Of a DNA stretch of 64,000 nucleotides, positions 49,444 through 57,492 are shown one piece after another. Position 1 is the first letter of the stretch; every line of letters begins with the position of its first letter. The translations under genes and the position numbers were made by a program. A model generated the notes under the pieces. The model did no database searches. It had not been told where the DNA came from and was given only the letters and a program-made list of their open reading frames with translations. The stretch spans positions 186,001-250,000 of the forward strand of contig CBDAQB010000003.1 of the NCBI GenBank assembly GCA_965198825.1, read 5' to 3'. Origin of the DNA: BOG-908 sp965198825 (GTDB taxonomy: Bacteria > Pseudomonadota > Alphaproteobacteria > Acetobacterales > Acetobacteraceae).

Positions 49444-49660
49444 TATCCGCCATCGACTCCTCCAGCGTCAAAAAGCCGTTTTGCTCGCCTTCGGCGATAG
49501 CGGCATCGAGCGACGCTTCGAGGACTGCGCGCCTGGCTTCCATGCGCTGAAGAAGGCTCAGACCGGCGCGCACTACGTCGGCTACGTCGCTGAATCGGCC
49601 TGCAGCAACGGCCTCATCCGCAAAGCGCTCAAGGTCAGGTGGCAGCGTCACCGCATTCAT
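49403..49660 (-). CDS. ParD-like antitoxin
   Basis: An 85-aa antitoxin. MNAVTLPPDLERFADEAVAA is followed by GRFSDVADVVRAGLSLLQRM, a ribbon-helix-helix ParD pattern. An acidic C-terminus (TLEESMADIDLLLEEIAGSG) probably wraps the toxin. It precedes and overlaps the toxin gene, the usual ParDE order. The start is the ATG at 49660; the longer frame runs into thrS and is a shadow. Confidence 0.87.
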   Translation of the reverse strand: MNAVTLPPDLERFADEAVAAGRFSDVADVVRAGLSLLQRMEARRAVLEASLDAAIAEGEQNGFLTLEESMADIDLLLEEIAGSGS

Positions 49661-49703
49661 ACCCGCAGGAATACGCCTCCATAGCACCGTCGCAAAGTGC
49701 GGT

Positions 49704-51638
49704 TCACAGGGAAGGCTCCCGCAGGTCCGGGGGAAGCGCCTCGGCAGCAAGCCTGCTGAGCGCCTCATCCAGCGCCAGCACCTCCTGCCCATCGCTGCCC
49801 AGCCGGCGAAGCGCCACGCTGCGCTGCTCCGCCTCCCTCCGCCCGACCACAGCCAGCACCGGAACATGCGCCAGGCTGTGCTCGCGCACCTTCGCGTTGA
49901 TCTTCTCGTTGCGAGTGTCGGCAGTAGCGGACAGCCCATGCGCGCGCATCGCGGCCGCCACCTCCTCGGCATACTCGCCCGCATCGCTCACGATGGAGGC
50001 GACCACTACCTGCACAGGCGCCAGCCAGAGCGGAAACCGCCCGGCATATTGCTCGATCAGAATGCCGAGGAAACGCTCGAAGCTGCCGAGGATTGCCCGG
50101 TGCAGCATCACCGGCCGGTGCCGCACACTATCCTCGCCGACATACTCGGCATCGAGCCGGTCAGGCAGAACATAATCCACCTGCAAAGTGCCGCATTGCC
50201 AGTCCCGCCCGATGGCGTCGCGCAAAACGAACTCGAGCTTCGGCCCATAGAAAGCGCCTTCGCCGGGATTCAGCTCATATTCGACACCGGCGAGCCTGCA
50301 GGCCTCGCGCAATGCGGCCTCGGCCCGATCCCAGGTATCGTCGCTCCCTGCCCGCGCTGCGGGGCGGTCGGCGAACTTGATGCGGAACTCCGGAAAACCG
50401 AAATCCTCGTAAACCGACCGCAGCAACGCCACGAAGCGGGCGGTCTCCTCAGGCACCTGCTCCTCTGTGCAGAAGATATGCGCGTCGTCCTGCGTAAAGG
50501 CGCGAACCCGCATGATGCCATGCAGAGCGCCCGAAGGCTCATAGCGGTGGCAGGCGCCGAACTCCGCCATGCGCAGCGGCAGTTCGCGGTAGCTGCGCAG
50601 GCCGTGATTGAAGATTTGCACGTGGCAAGGGCAGTTCATCGGCTTCAGCGCGAGCGACTTGTCCTCGTCCTCCACCGTCGCGATGAACATGTGCTCGCGG
50701 TAGCTCTCCCAATGGCCTGAACGCTCCCACAGCACGCGGTCCACGAGTTGCGGCGTGCGCACTTCCTGGTAGCCGCCGCCGTTTTGCCGCCGCCGCATGT
50801 AGTCCTGCACCGTGCAGTAAAGCTTCCAGCCCTTCGGATGCCAGAAGATGCTGCCGACCGCCTCCTCCTGGATGTGGAACAGATCCATCTCGCGGCCGAT
50901 GCGCCGGTGATCGCGCTTCTCCGCCTCCTCCAGCATGTGGAGGTGAGCGTCGAGCTCCTTCTGGTCGCGCCAGGCAGTGCCATAAATTCGCGTCAGCATC
51001 GCGTTGCGATGGTCGCCGCGCCAATAGGCGCCCGCCACCTTCATCAGCTTGAACGCCGAGCCCACGTCGCCTGTGCCGCGCATATGCGGACCGCGGCACA
51101 AATCCAGCCACTCGCCCTGGCGATAGATCGTAATGGTATCGCTCGCCGGCAAATCGCGTATCAGCTCGGCCTTGTAGGCCTCGCCCCGGCGCGTGAAGAA
51201 TTCGATCGCCTCCTCGCGGTCCCACTCCTCGCGCTCGAACGCCGCATTGCGCGCCACGATCTCCCGCATCCGCCCCTCGATCGCCGGGAAATCCTCCGGC
51301 GTGAAGGGCTGGTTGCGCGCGAAATCATAATAAAAGCCATTCTCGATCGAAGGCCCGATCGTCACCTGCGTGCCGGGATAGAGCGACTGCACTGCCTCCG
51401 CGAGCACATGCGCCGCATCGTGCCTGATCATTTCCAGCGCGTCCGTATCACGCCTGGTGATGAACACCACCGACGAATCCTTCTCGATCGTCCTCGACAG
51501 ATCCATTGGGCGGCCATCCACCTTCATCGCCAGCGCCGCCCGTGCCAGGCCGGGGCCTATGCTCGCGGCCAGCGCAGTGCCCGTGACTGCCTCTTCGAAG
51601 CGGCGGATGGAGCCGTCGGGCAGGGTAATGGCCGGCAT
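49704..51638 (-). CDS. thrS: Threonyl-tRNA synthetase
   Basis: ThrRS (644 aa, normal length) charges tRNA-Thr and edits Ser. The TGS domain is N-terminal. The editing domain has HDAAHVLAEAVQSLYPG. The class II catalytic core has LALKPMNCPCHVQIFNHGLR (Cys zinc ligand), FGACHRYEPSGALHGIMRVR, TQDDAHIFC and the motif 3 region around RPVMLHRAILGSFERFLGIL. The C-terminal anticodon-binding domain includes PVQVVVASIVSDAGEYAEEV. A GC-rich hairpin repeat lies in its leader. Confidence 0.98.
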   Translation of the reverse strand: MPAITLPDGSIRRFEEAVTGTALAASIGPGLARAALAMKVDGRPMDLSRTIEKDSSVVFITRRDTDALEMIRHDAAHVLAEAVQSLYPGTQVTIGPSIENGFYYDFARNQPFTPEDFPAIEGRMREIVARNAAFEREEWDREEAIEFFTRRGEAYKAELIRDLPASDTITIYRQGEWLDLCRGPHMRGTGDVGSAFKLMKVAGAYWRGDHRNAMLTRIYGTAWRDQKELDAHLHMLEEAEKRDHRRIGREMDLFHIQEEAVGSIFWHPKGWKLYCTVQDYMRRRQNGGGYQEVRTPQLVDRVLWERSGHWESYREHMFIATVEDEDKSLALKPMNCPCHVQIFNHGLRSYRELPLRMAEFGACHRYEPSGALHGIMRVRAFTQDDAHIFCTEEQVPEETARFVALLRSVYEDFGFPEFRIKFADRPAARAGSDDTWDRAEAALREACRLAGVEYELNPGEGAFYGPKLEFVLRDAIGRDWQCGTLQVDYVLPDRLDAEYVGEDSVRHRPVMLHRAILGSFERFLGILIEQYAGRFPLWLAPVQVVVASIVSDAGEYAEEVAAAMRAHGLSATADTRNEKINAKVREHSLAHVPVLAVVGRREAEQRSVALRRLGSDGQEVLALDEALSRLAAEALPPDLREPSL

Positions 51639-51663
51639 TGATGGGTGCTCCGAAGTAAGGAAG

Positions 51664-51710
51664 GCCGGGGCGCTGCCCCTGAACTCTGCCTAGGACTAGT
51701 CCTTGTAACC
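51664..51710 (-). repeat. GC-rich double-hairpin repeat, copy 2
   Basis: Read on the minus strand, this leader segment carries AGGACTAGTCCT (51692-51703) and then CAGGGGCAGCGCCCCGG. It has the same order, spacing and CTAGT centre as the repeat before secY (5831-5880), with several base changes that keep the stems. It lies between the end of the glycosyltransferase gene and the thrS start. Confidence 0.7.
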
Positions 51711-51716
51711 TCGGTC

Positions 51717-52586
51717 TTACTTCAATTCCGCTGTCACCCTGTCAACACCGATAGCCCGCACGTCCGGTTCCCGCAGCAGGACTACGTCGCCGACCGGCGT
51801 CGCCTGGACGGGATCGCTGAAGCGCGAGAACAGCGCAATCACCCGGCAACCCATCATGCCCGCCAGATGGATCGGACCGGTATCGCCGCCGATTGCCAGC
51901 GCCGCCCGCGACGCCAGGCCCGCCAGATCCTGGATCGTTGTCTGCCCGGTGAGATCAACAGCGCCAGGAACGCTCGCCTGACCCGCTGCCCCAACAACAA
52001 CCGGCGTGACACCAAGCTGTGCCAAGGCGCCGGCAACCGCGGCATAGCGCTCCAGCGGCCACGTCTTTGCGCCCCCATGCGTCGGCGAGGTTCCGGGAAC
52101 CAGCAGCGCATAGGGCGGCGCCAGAACAGGACCCTGCCGCGCCAGCCACGAGAGATCCGGAACCGGCGTATCGAAAACACCCGCGAACCTCAGCTGCTCG
52201 CGCTGCCGATCGACGCTGTGCAGAAAATCCCGCCTCGGATTGGCATGAGGATGCGAGCACCCGCGCGCAATGCCCGACCACGGCGGCCGCCCGGCAATGG
52301 TGAAATACCGCGAAGACCGCCGCGACGTCTGCAGATCGTAAGTGAAATCATAGCCGCGCAACTGCGCGCGCAAACGCAGCAATCCGGCAACATCGAACCA
52401 GCCCGGCCGCGTATCGACAATCACGTGGTCGAACCACGGGCTCTCTTTCGCGAGCGCGGCGAAAGGCGCAGTCGTCATCAGCGTGATCTCGTCTGCAGCA
52501 TGGTGCGCGCGCAATGCCGCGAAGGCTGGAAACGAGAGAAAGAAATCACCCAGCGCACCCAGGCGGATGACCAGGATGCGCTTCAA
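51717..52586 (-). CDS. Glycosyltransferase family 9 (heptosyltransferase-like)
   Basis: A 289-aa GT9 protein of the ADP-heptose:LPS heptosyltransferase type. MKRILVIRLGALGDFFLSFP is the family start (the Asp of GALGD is essential in WaaC/WaaF). GGDTGPIHLAGMMGCRVIAL is the donor-binding C-terminal motif. It is shorter than typical 330-350-aa relatives. It overlaps the GT4 gene by four bases, so the pair probably builds an LPS core or capsule glycan. Confidence 0.9.
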   Translation of the reverse strand: MKRILVIRLGALGDFFLSFPAFAALRAHHAADEITLMTTAPFAALAKESPWFDHVIVDTRPGWFDVAGLLRLRAQLRGYDFTYDLQTSRRSSRYFTIAGRPPWSGIARGCSHPHANPRRDFLHSVDRQREQLRFAGVFDTPVPDLSWLARQGPVLAPPYALLVPGTSPTHGGAKTWPLERYAAVAGALAQLGVTPVVVGAAGQASVPGAVDLTGQTTIQDLAGLASRAALAIGGDTGPIHLAGMMGCRVIALFSRFSDPVQATPVGDVVLLREPDVRAIGVDRVTAELK

Positions 52587-53728
52587 TCCAGCAGCTCGCG
52601 ATAGATGGCGATCGTCGCCTGCTGCATCGCCGCGGTGGTGAAATGCGCGAGCACGCTCTCGCGCTCACGCTCCGCCAGCGCGGCGCGCTCATCCTCATCC
52701 AGCGAAAGCGCATGCCGCAATGCCTCCGCGAGCGCGTCCGCATCACCGGGAGGAACACGCCAGCCGGTCACCCCATGCTCCACCGTCTCCGCCGCCCCTC
52801 CATGATCGGAAACCACGACAGGCCGGCCCATCGCCTGCGCCTCGATCACGGCACGGCCGAACGGTTCCGGCTTCAGGCTGGCGCTGACCACGACATCGGC
52901 CAGCATCAGCGCCGCCGGCATGTCGTCGCAGTGCCCGGCAAAACGCACGCGGCCGCCGAGCCCCAGCCGTTCGGCACGCGCGAACAAGCCATCCGCAAAG
53001 CGCTGCCGCCCCTGGTTCCCACCGACGAACACGCAGAACGCGTCTGGCGCCTCAAGCTTCGCCATCGCATCGAGCAGAAGCTCGGCGCCCTTCCAGCGTG
53101 TCAGCCGCGCCGGCAGCATGATCACGGGTGAGCCGGGCGGCAGCCGCCAGGCTTGCGCCAGTTTATGAACGCGGTCGCCGACTGCCCGCGCCGGATCGAA
53201 CACCGCGGCATCGACACCACGCGGCACGATGCGCAGCCGCGCCCGCTCGACGCGCTGCCGCGCCTTCAGCATGGCGGCGACATATTGACTGATGGCGATC
53301 ACCCGGTCGCCGCGCGCCATGACACCATTATAGAACCGCTTGCCGGGGAAATCCTCGCCGTAGACGCCGTGCCAGGTCGTCACGAACGGCACGCCTGTCC
53401 GCCGCGCGGCGCGCCAGGCCGACCACGCCGGCGCGCGCGACCGCGCATGAACCAGCGTCACGCCCTCCCGCCGTATCAGGCGCCTCAACGCGCCTGCATT
53501 CAGCCAGATGTTCAGCGGATCCTTGGTCATCAGATTGAGGCTGATATGGCGGCCGCCCGCTCGCTCCACGTCGGTCACCATGCGGCCGCCCGCGCTGGCG
53601 ACGAGCGCAGTGCCACCCTCAGCGACGATCGCCTGCACCATCTCCACTGTCCCGCGCTCGACCCCACCCGTCTCCAGCGAGGGCAGAACCTGCAAAATCA
53701 CCATGCTGTTGTCTGCGCCGCCGTTCAT
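52583..53728 (-). CDS. Glycosyltransferase family 4
   Basis: A 381-aa GT-B glycosyltransferase. The N-terminal VLPSLETGGVERGTVEMVQA is typical of GT4. The C-terminal domain has LPARLTRWKGAELLLDAMAK and EPFGRAVIEAQAMGRPVVVS with the E-x7-E motif. It probably transfers a sugar from a nucleotide donor in LPS or polysaccharide synthesis. ATG 53728 is chosen; 53704 is an alternative. It overlaps the GT9 gene. Confidence 0.9.
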   Translation of the reverse strand: MNGGADNSMVILQVLPSLETGGVERGTVEMVQAIVAEGGTALVASAGGRMVTDVERAGGRHISLNLMTKDPLNIWLNAGALRRLIRREGVTLVHARSRAPAWSAWRAARRTGVPFVTTWHGVYGEDFPGKRFYNGVMARGDRVIAISQYVAAMLKARQRVERARLRIVPRGVDAAVFDPARAVGDRVHKLAQAWRLPPGSPVIMLPARLTRWKGAELLLDAMAKLEAPDAFCVFVGGNQGRQRFADGLFARAERLGLGGRVRFAGHCDDMPAALMLADVVVSASLKPEPFGRAVIEAQAMGRPVVVSDHGGAAETVEHGVTGWRVPPGDADALAEALRHALSLDEDERAALAERERESVLAHFTTAAMQQATIAIYRELLD

Positions 53729-53897
53729 CGGGCGGGCTTCTAGGTGGTTTTTCGTCGTTGCGGAACTCACATGCATCGAACTACATCGGTATGCCGCACT
53801 ATTTTCAAATTGCGCGCAAAACATCGTAATAGCGTCATTAGCACCGTCCGATGTAGCGTGACTTGAGGTGCAGGGGTCGGGGCCGGGAATTAAAGAG

Positions 53898-54680
53898 ATG
53901 GTATCAGAAACGCTGCTCCTTCATGCCTTATCCGGCCTGGTGGTCGGCTTCCTGGTTGGGCTGACCGGAGTTGGCGGCGGGTCGCTCATGACCCCCATCC
54001 TCGTACTCCTATTCGGCATCCACCCGACCACGGCTGTCGGCACCGACCTGCTCTATGCCGCCGCGACCAAAACTGTCGGCACAGTGGTTCATAATTCCGA
54101 ACGCGCCGTCGATTGGACCATCGTCAAGCGTCTCGCATTCGGGTCAGTGCCGGCCACGATCGTGACGCTTCTGGGCTTGCAATATGTCGGCAAGGGAAAC
54201 GCCAACGTCACCCATGCCATCACCTACGTTCTCGGCGTGGCGCTTCTGCTCACCGCGGTGTCGGTGCTGTTCCGCGGCTGGATCCTTCGCACCGCGACGC
54301 AACGCATCGGCCTTCCCACGCCCGAAGTCGCCGCGCGCCTGACAGTCGTCAGCGGCATCGTTCTCGGCGTGCTCGTATCGCTCTCATCGGTAGGTGCCGG
54401 CGCACTAGGGGTCACGGTGCTTCTGCTGCTCTACCCACACGTGCCGCTGGTGCGGATCGTCGGCTCGGACATCGCCCATGCGGTGCCACTCACCCTGGTC
54501 GCAGGCATCGGCCATTGGGCGATGGGCGATGTGAACTGGGACCTCTTCGGTGGCCTCCTGCTCGGGTCTGTCCCGGGCATCATCGCAGGCAGCATGCTGG
54601 CAGCGCACGTGCCCGAACGAGGACTTCGCCCTATCCTGGCAGGGGTGCTGCTTTTGGTCGGTGGTCGGCTGGTGTTTTAA
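53898..54680 (+). CDS. TauE/SafE-type sulfite exporter family permease
   Basis: A 260-aa polytopic membrane protein of the TauE/SafE family. SGLVVGFLVGLTGVGGGSLM followed by TPILVLLFGIHPTTAVGTDL is the first half-repeat, and SLSSVGAGALGVTVLLLLYP the second. About eight membrane helices are likely. Members export sulfite, sulfoacetate or other organosulfur anions; the substrate here is unknown. ATG 53898 is preferred to 53868. Confidence 0.9.
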   Translation: MVSETLLLHALSGLVVGFLVGLTGVGGGSLMTPILVLLFGIHPTTAVGTDLLYAAATKTVGTVVHNSERAVDWTIVKRLAFGSVPATIVTLLGLQYVGKGNANVTHAITYVLGVALLLTAVSVLFRGWILRTATQRIGLPTPEVAARLTVVSGIVLGVLVSLSSVGAGALGVTVLLLLYPHVPLVRIVGSDIAHAVPLTLVAGIGHWAMGDVNWDLFGGLLLGSVPGIIAGSMLAAHVPERGLRPILAGVLLLVGGRLVF

Positions 54681-54683
54681 GAC

Positions 54684-54793
54684 GTTCTTTTTTAAAAAAA
54701 AGAACCAAAAAACTTTGCGACTTTGTGCCGCGTGTGAGGAAGTGCCGTGCCTAAATGTCGAAAAGTTTTTTGCTTCTTCTTTTCAAAAAAGAG
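54684..54793. repeat. AT-rich two-arm element, copy 11 (B-left, A-right)
   Basis: The left arm is GTTC-T6-A8-GAAC. The right side has AAAAGTTTTTTG and then CTTCTTCTTTTC-A6-GAGG. The core reversed (TTTAGGCACGGCACTTCCTC) matches the core of copy 9, so the element is inverted relative to copy 9. It lies between the TauE gene and the hydrolase gene, and ends 21 bases before the hydrolase ATG. Confidence 0.9.
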
Positions 54794-54814
54794 GTGCTTT
54801 TTTCCCCCCCTTCC

Positions 54815-55564
54815 ATGACCACTGAAACCATAAACCGCGGCGACGGCACCCCCCTAGCCTACGACCTCACCCCAGGCCGTTCCCCCACGCTGGTCTTCCT
54901 CCCCGGCTTCATGAGCAACATGACCGGCGACAAGGCGACCCGCCTGGCAGCCCTTTGCGAAGAGCAAGGCCATGCCTGCCTACGCCTAGATTACAGCGGC
55001 CACGGCGCCAGCGGCGGCCGGTTCGAGGAGGGCACGATCGGCGAATGGTCGCGCGACGCGCTGTTCCTGATCGACCACCTCACCGAAGGGCCGCTCGTGC
55101 TGGTCGGCTCCTCCATGGGCGGCTGGATCGCGCTGCTCGTGGCGCTCGCACGGCCCGACAGGATCGCCGCCCTGGTCGGCATTGCCGCGGGGCCGGACTT
55201 CACCGCCTCCATCGAGGACAGGCTTCCCGAAGCAGCGCGGGCCACCCTGGCCAGGGAGGGCATATTGCGCCTGCCGAGCGGCTACGGCGGCGAACTCGTC
55301 ATTACGCAGAAGCTGATCGACGAGGGCGTCAACCACATGCTCCTCGGCGCGCCCATCCCGCTGACCTGTCCCGTTCATCTGCTGCAGGGGCAACGCGACG
55401 ACGATGTGCCCTGGCAAACCGCGATGCAAATCGCCGAACGGCTGCAAAGCGAGGCGGTCACCGTGACACTCATCAAGGATGGCGGGCACCGCCTGTCGCG
55501 GCCGCAGGACCTGGCGCTACTGCTCCAGGCCGTTCGCGGTTTCCTCGGCGAGGATGCCGGCTAG
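54815..55564 (+). CDS. Alpha/beta hydrolase
   Basis: A 249-aa serine hydrolase. The nucleophile elbow GSSMGG has Ser100 (VLVGSSMGGWIALL). The acid is probably the Asp in LLQGQRDDDVPW and the base the His in KDGGHRLSRP. LDYSGHGASGGRFEEGTIGE is typical of the ABHD10/YcjY-like group. The substrate is unknown. The ATG at 54815 follows a C-rich stretch; the longer frame would read through the repeat. Its 3' end overlaps the convergent SDR gene by 48 bases. Confidence 0.88.
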   Translation: MTTETINRGDGTPLAYDLTPGRSPTLVFLPGFMSNMTGDKATRLAALCEEQGHACLRLDYSGHGASGGRFEEGTIGEWSRDALFLIDHLTEGPLVLVGSSMGGWIALLVALARPDRIAALVGIAAGPDFTASIEDRLPEAARATLAREGILRLPSGYGGELVITQKLIDEGVNHMLLGAPIPLTCPVHLLQGQRDDDVPWQTAMQIAERLQSEAVTVTLIKDGGHRLSRPQDLALLLQAVRGFLGEDAG

Positions 55565-56374
55565 GCCCTCGCGGAAGGTCGGGTAGCGCCACGCCATACC
55601 GAGCGTCGCCTTCGTCTTGCTGCAGGCGACGCGCCGGTCGTCCGCCCAGAAACTGCGCGCCATGTCGCTCATGCCTGCCCAGGCTTCCTCGAACGGAACG
55701 GCAGGCGGCGGCGGCACGCCAAGCAGCCGTGCCGCTTCCTCTATGACCAATGCGCTTTCCGCCGGCTCATCGTCCGACAGGTTGAACACGCGCGTGCCAT
55801 CGCCGGGCCGGCGGATGGCAGCCATGACAGCGGCGGCAATGTCGTCGCGATGAATGCGCCCGAAGGCATGGCCCGGCCGTATCACCCGGCGCGCGCGGCC
55901 CGACCGGACCTCATCCAAGGCAGACCGCCCGGGCCCATAGATGCCGGCGACGCGGAACAGGTCCAGCGGCCTCCCGTGCGCCACCTCACGCCAGGCCAGC
56001 TCGGCCTGCAGCCGGCGCTTAGACCGCGCGGCCGTGGGAGCCGGTTCGGTGTCCTCGTCCACCCACCCGCCGCCGCGGTCACCGTAAACGCCCGTCGTGG
56101 ACAGGTAGCCGATCCAGTCCAGTGCGGCCGCCCCCAGCGCATCGCCATAGCGCGCCAGAACCGGATCCCCGTCGCTGCCAGGCGGCGCCGTGACGAGCAC
56201 ATGCGTTGCGGAGGCAATCGCCGGGATTGCCGCGTCGAAAGGCACCATCCCGACGCCGGCCGGACCTCGCCTGTCCGGCTGCCTGCTGGTGGCGCTCACT
56301 GTCGCACCTGCCGCGGCAGCCAGCGATGCGACCGCAGCGCCACAGGTGCCTAGGCCAAAAATCAGCAGATGCAC
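55517..56374 (-). CDS. NAD(P)-dependent SDR epimerase/dehydratase-like protein
   Basis: A 285-aa extended SDR, YeeZ-like. The N-terminal MHLLIFGLGTCGAAVASLAA is a Rossmann motif. The central YLSTTGVYGDRGGGWVDEDT and FRVAGIYGPGRSALDEVRSG are typical of this group. The active-site Tyr/Lys pair is not canonical (VYGDxxG, then SKRRLQAE). The substrate is unknown. The long convergent overlap with the hydrolase gene is unusual but both proteins look complete. Confidence 0.85.
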   Translation of the reverse strand: MHLLIFGLGTCGAAVASLAAAAGATVSATSRQPDRRGPAGVGMVPFDAAIPAIASATHVLVTAPPGSDGDPVLARYGDALGAAALDWIGYLSTTGVYGDRGGGWVDEDTEPAPTAARSKRRLQAELAWREVAHGRPLDLFRVAGIYGPGRSALDEVRSGRARRVIRPGHAFGRIHRDDIAAAVMAAIRRPGDGTRVFNLSDDEPAESALVIEEAARLLGVPPPPAVPFEEAWAGMSDMARSFWADDRRVACSKTKATLGMAWRYPTFREGLAGILAEETANGLEQ

Positions 56375-56427
56375 GACCCACCCTTTCGTAACTTCCGAAC
56401 CAACCCCTCACATCCTACATAAGCTGC

Positions 56428-57363
56428 ATGTCCCTGCGTGCGGCCCTTGCCGGCATCGCGCTGTCCCTGGCAGCGGCGTTCCCTTTTGCCGTCCAGGCGC
56501 AGCAAGCCCCGGCTTCCGGGGCCCCTGCCAAGGGAAATAAGCAGAGCCATCCGGCCACCGTCACAGCACCGCCCGCACCCGCGCCCGAAAGCGGCGAGAA
56601 CGCGCCAGACAGCGTGGCGCCCGAACCCGCAACGCCGGACCAGGCCGAACCGCTGCCGCTGCCTCCCGTCCCACCACGCATCTCCGAAGGCCCAGGCTAC
56701 GGCCGCTGCCTCGACATGCTGGCGACCGACCCGAGCGGCGCCGACGCACTCTCCACCACGCTCGCCGCCACCGAGGGCAGCGAAGCCGCCCAGCATTGCC
56801 ACGCTCTCGCCCAGGTCGAACTCGGCAACCCCGCCGCCGGCGCAGCCCTGCTCGACCACCTCGCCGCCACCAGCACCGCTCCCACCGTCTCCCGCGCCGT
56901 CATCTTCGGCCAGGCGGACCAGGCCTGGATGATGGCAGGCAACGCCCAGCACGCAGACGCCTCCGCCAGCCAAGCCCTCGCCCTCTCCCCCGATGACCCC
57001 GACCTGCGCATCGGCCGCGCCATCGCCGCCCTCAGCCTCGAAAACAACGCGCAAGCCGTGGACGACCTCATCCACGCCCTCGACCTCGACCCCAAGCGCG
57101 CCGACGCCCTGATCCTGCGCGCGACAGCCTACCGCCGCCTCGGCAAGCTTGATGCCGCCGCCGCCGACATCGATGCCGCCTACGCGCTCGACCCTGAAAA
57201 TCCCGACCTGCTGCTGGAACGCGGCATCATCCGCCAACGCCGCGGTGATCTTGCCGGAGCGCGCACCGATTGGGAGCATGTCTCTGAGTTGGCGCCAGAT
57301 ACAGCTACCGCGGATTTGGCTGAACAGAATTTAGCGCTTCTTGAGGCTGGGCCTCGGCAGTAA
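56428..57363 (+). CDS. Secreted tetratricopeptide-repeat protein
   Basis: A 311-aa periplasmic protein. A signal peptide spans residues 1-24 (ending AVQAQ), then a Pro/Ala/Glu-rich linker to about residue 85. The TPR region (about 150-305) has SQALALSPDDPDLRIGRAIA, LIHALDLDPKRADALILRAT, and DIDAAYALDPENPDLLLERG. TPRs mediate protein contacts; a role in envelope assembly is likely but unproven. Confidence 0.85.
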   Translation: MSLRAALAGIALSLAAAFPFAVQAQQAPASGAPAKGNKQSHPATVTAPPAPAPESGENAPDSVAPEPATPDQAEPLPLPPVPPRISEGPGYGRCLDMLATDPSGADALSTTLAATEGSEAAQHCHALAQVELGNPAAGAALLDHLAATSTAPTVSRAVIFGQADQAWMMAGNAQHADASASQALALSPDDPDLRIGRAIAALSLENNAQAVDDLIHALDLDPKRADALILRATAYRRLGKLDAAAADIDAAYALDPENPDLLLERGIIRQRRGDLAGARTDWEHVSELAPDTATADLAEQNLALLEAGPRQ

Positions 57364-57370
57364 GGAAGCA

Positions 57371-57482
57371 CTTCTTTTTTGAAAAAAAGAAGCAAAAAAC
57401 TTTTCCATTGTGGGACCGAGATTGCGGGAACGCCCAGCCTGAAGTTGCAAAAGTTTTTTGGTTCTTTTTTTCAAAAAAGAAC
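57371..57482. repeat. AT-rich two-arm element, copy 12 (A-left, B-right)
   Basis: The left arm CTTC-T6-G-A7-GAAG has GCAAAAAACTTTTCC after it. The right side has GCAAAAGTTTTTTGG and the arm GTTC-T7-C-A6-GAAC. Outer flanks AAGGAAG and CTTCCTT also pair. The core reads GGGACCGAGATTGCGGG and GCCTGAAGTTG. It lies between the convergent TPR and acyl-CoA ligase genes. This is the best-preserved copy. Confidence 0.93.
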
Positions 57483-57492
57483 TTCTTCCTTC

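Noticed and set aside
50748..51641. 297-codon plus-strand open frame opposite thrS
   Set aside because: Arg/His-rich shadow with no recognisable domain; thrS is complete and unmistakable.
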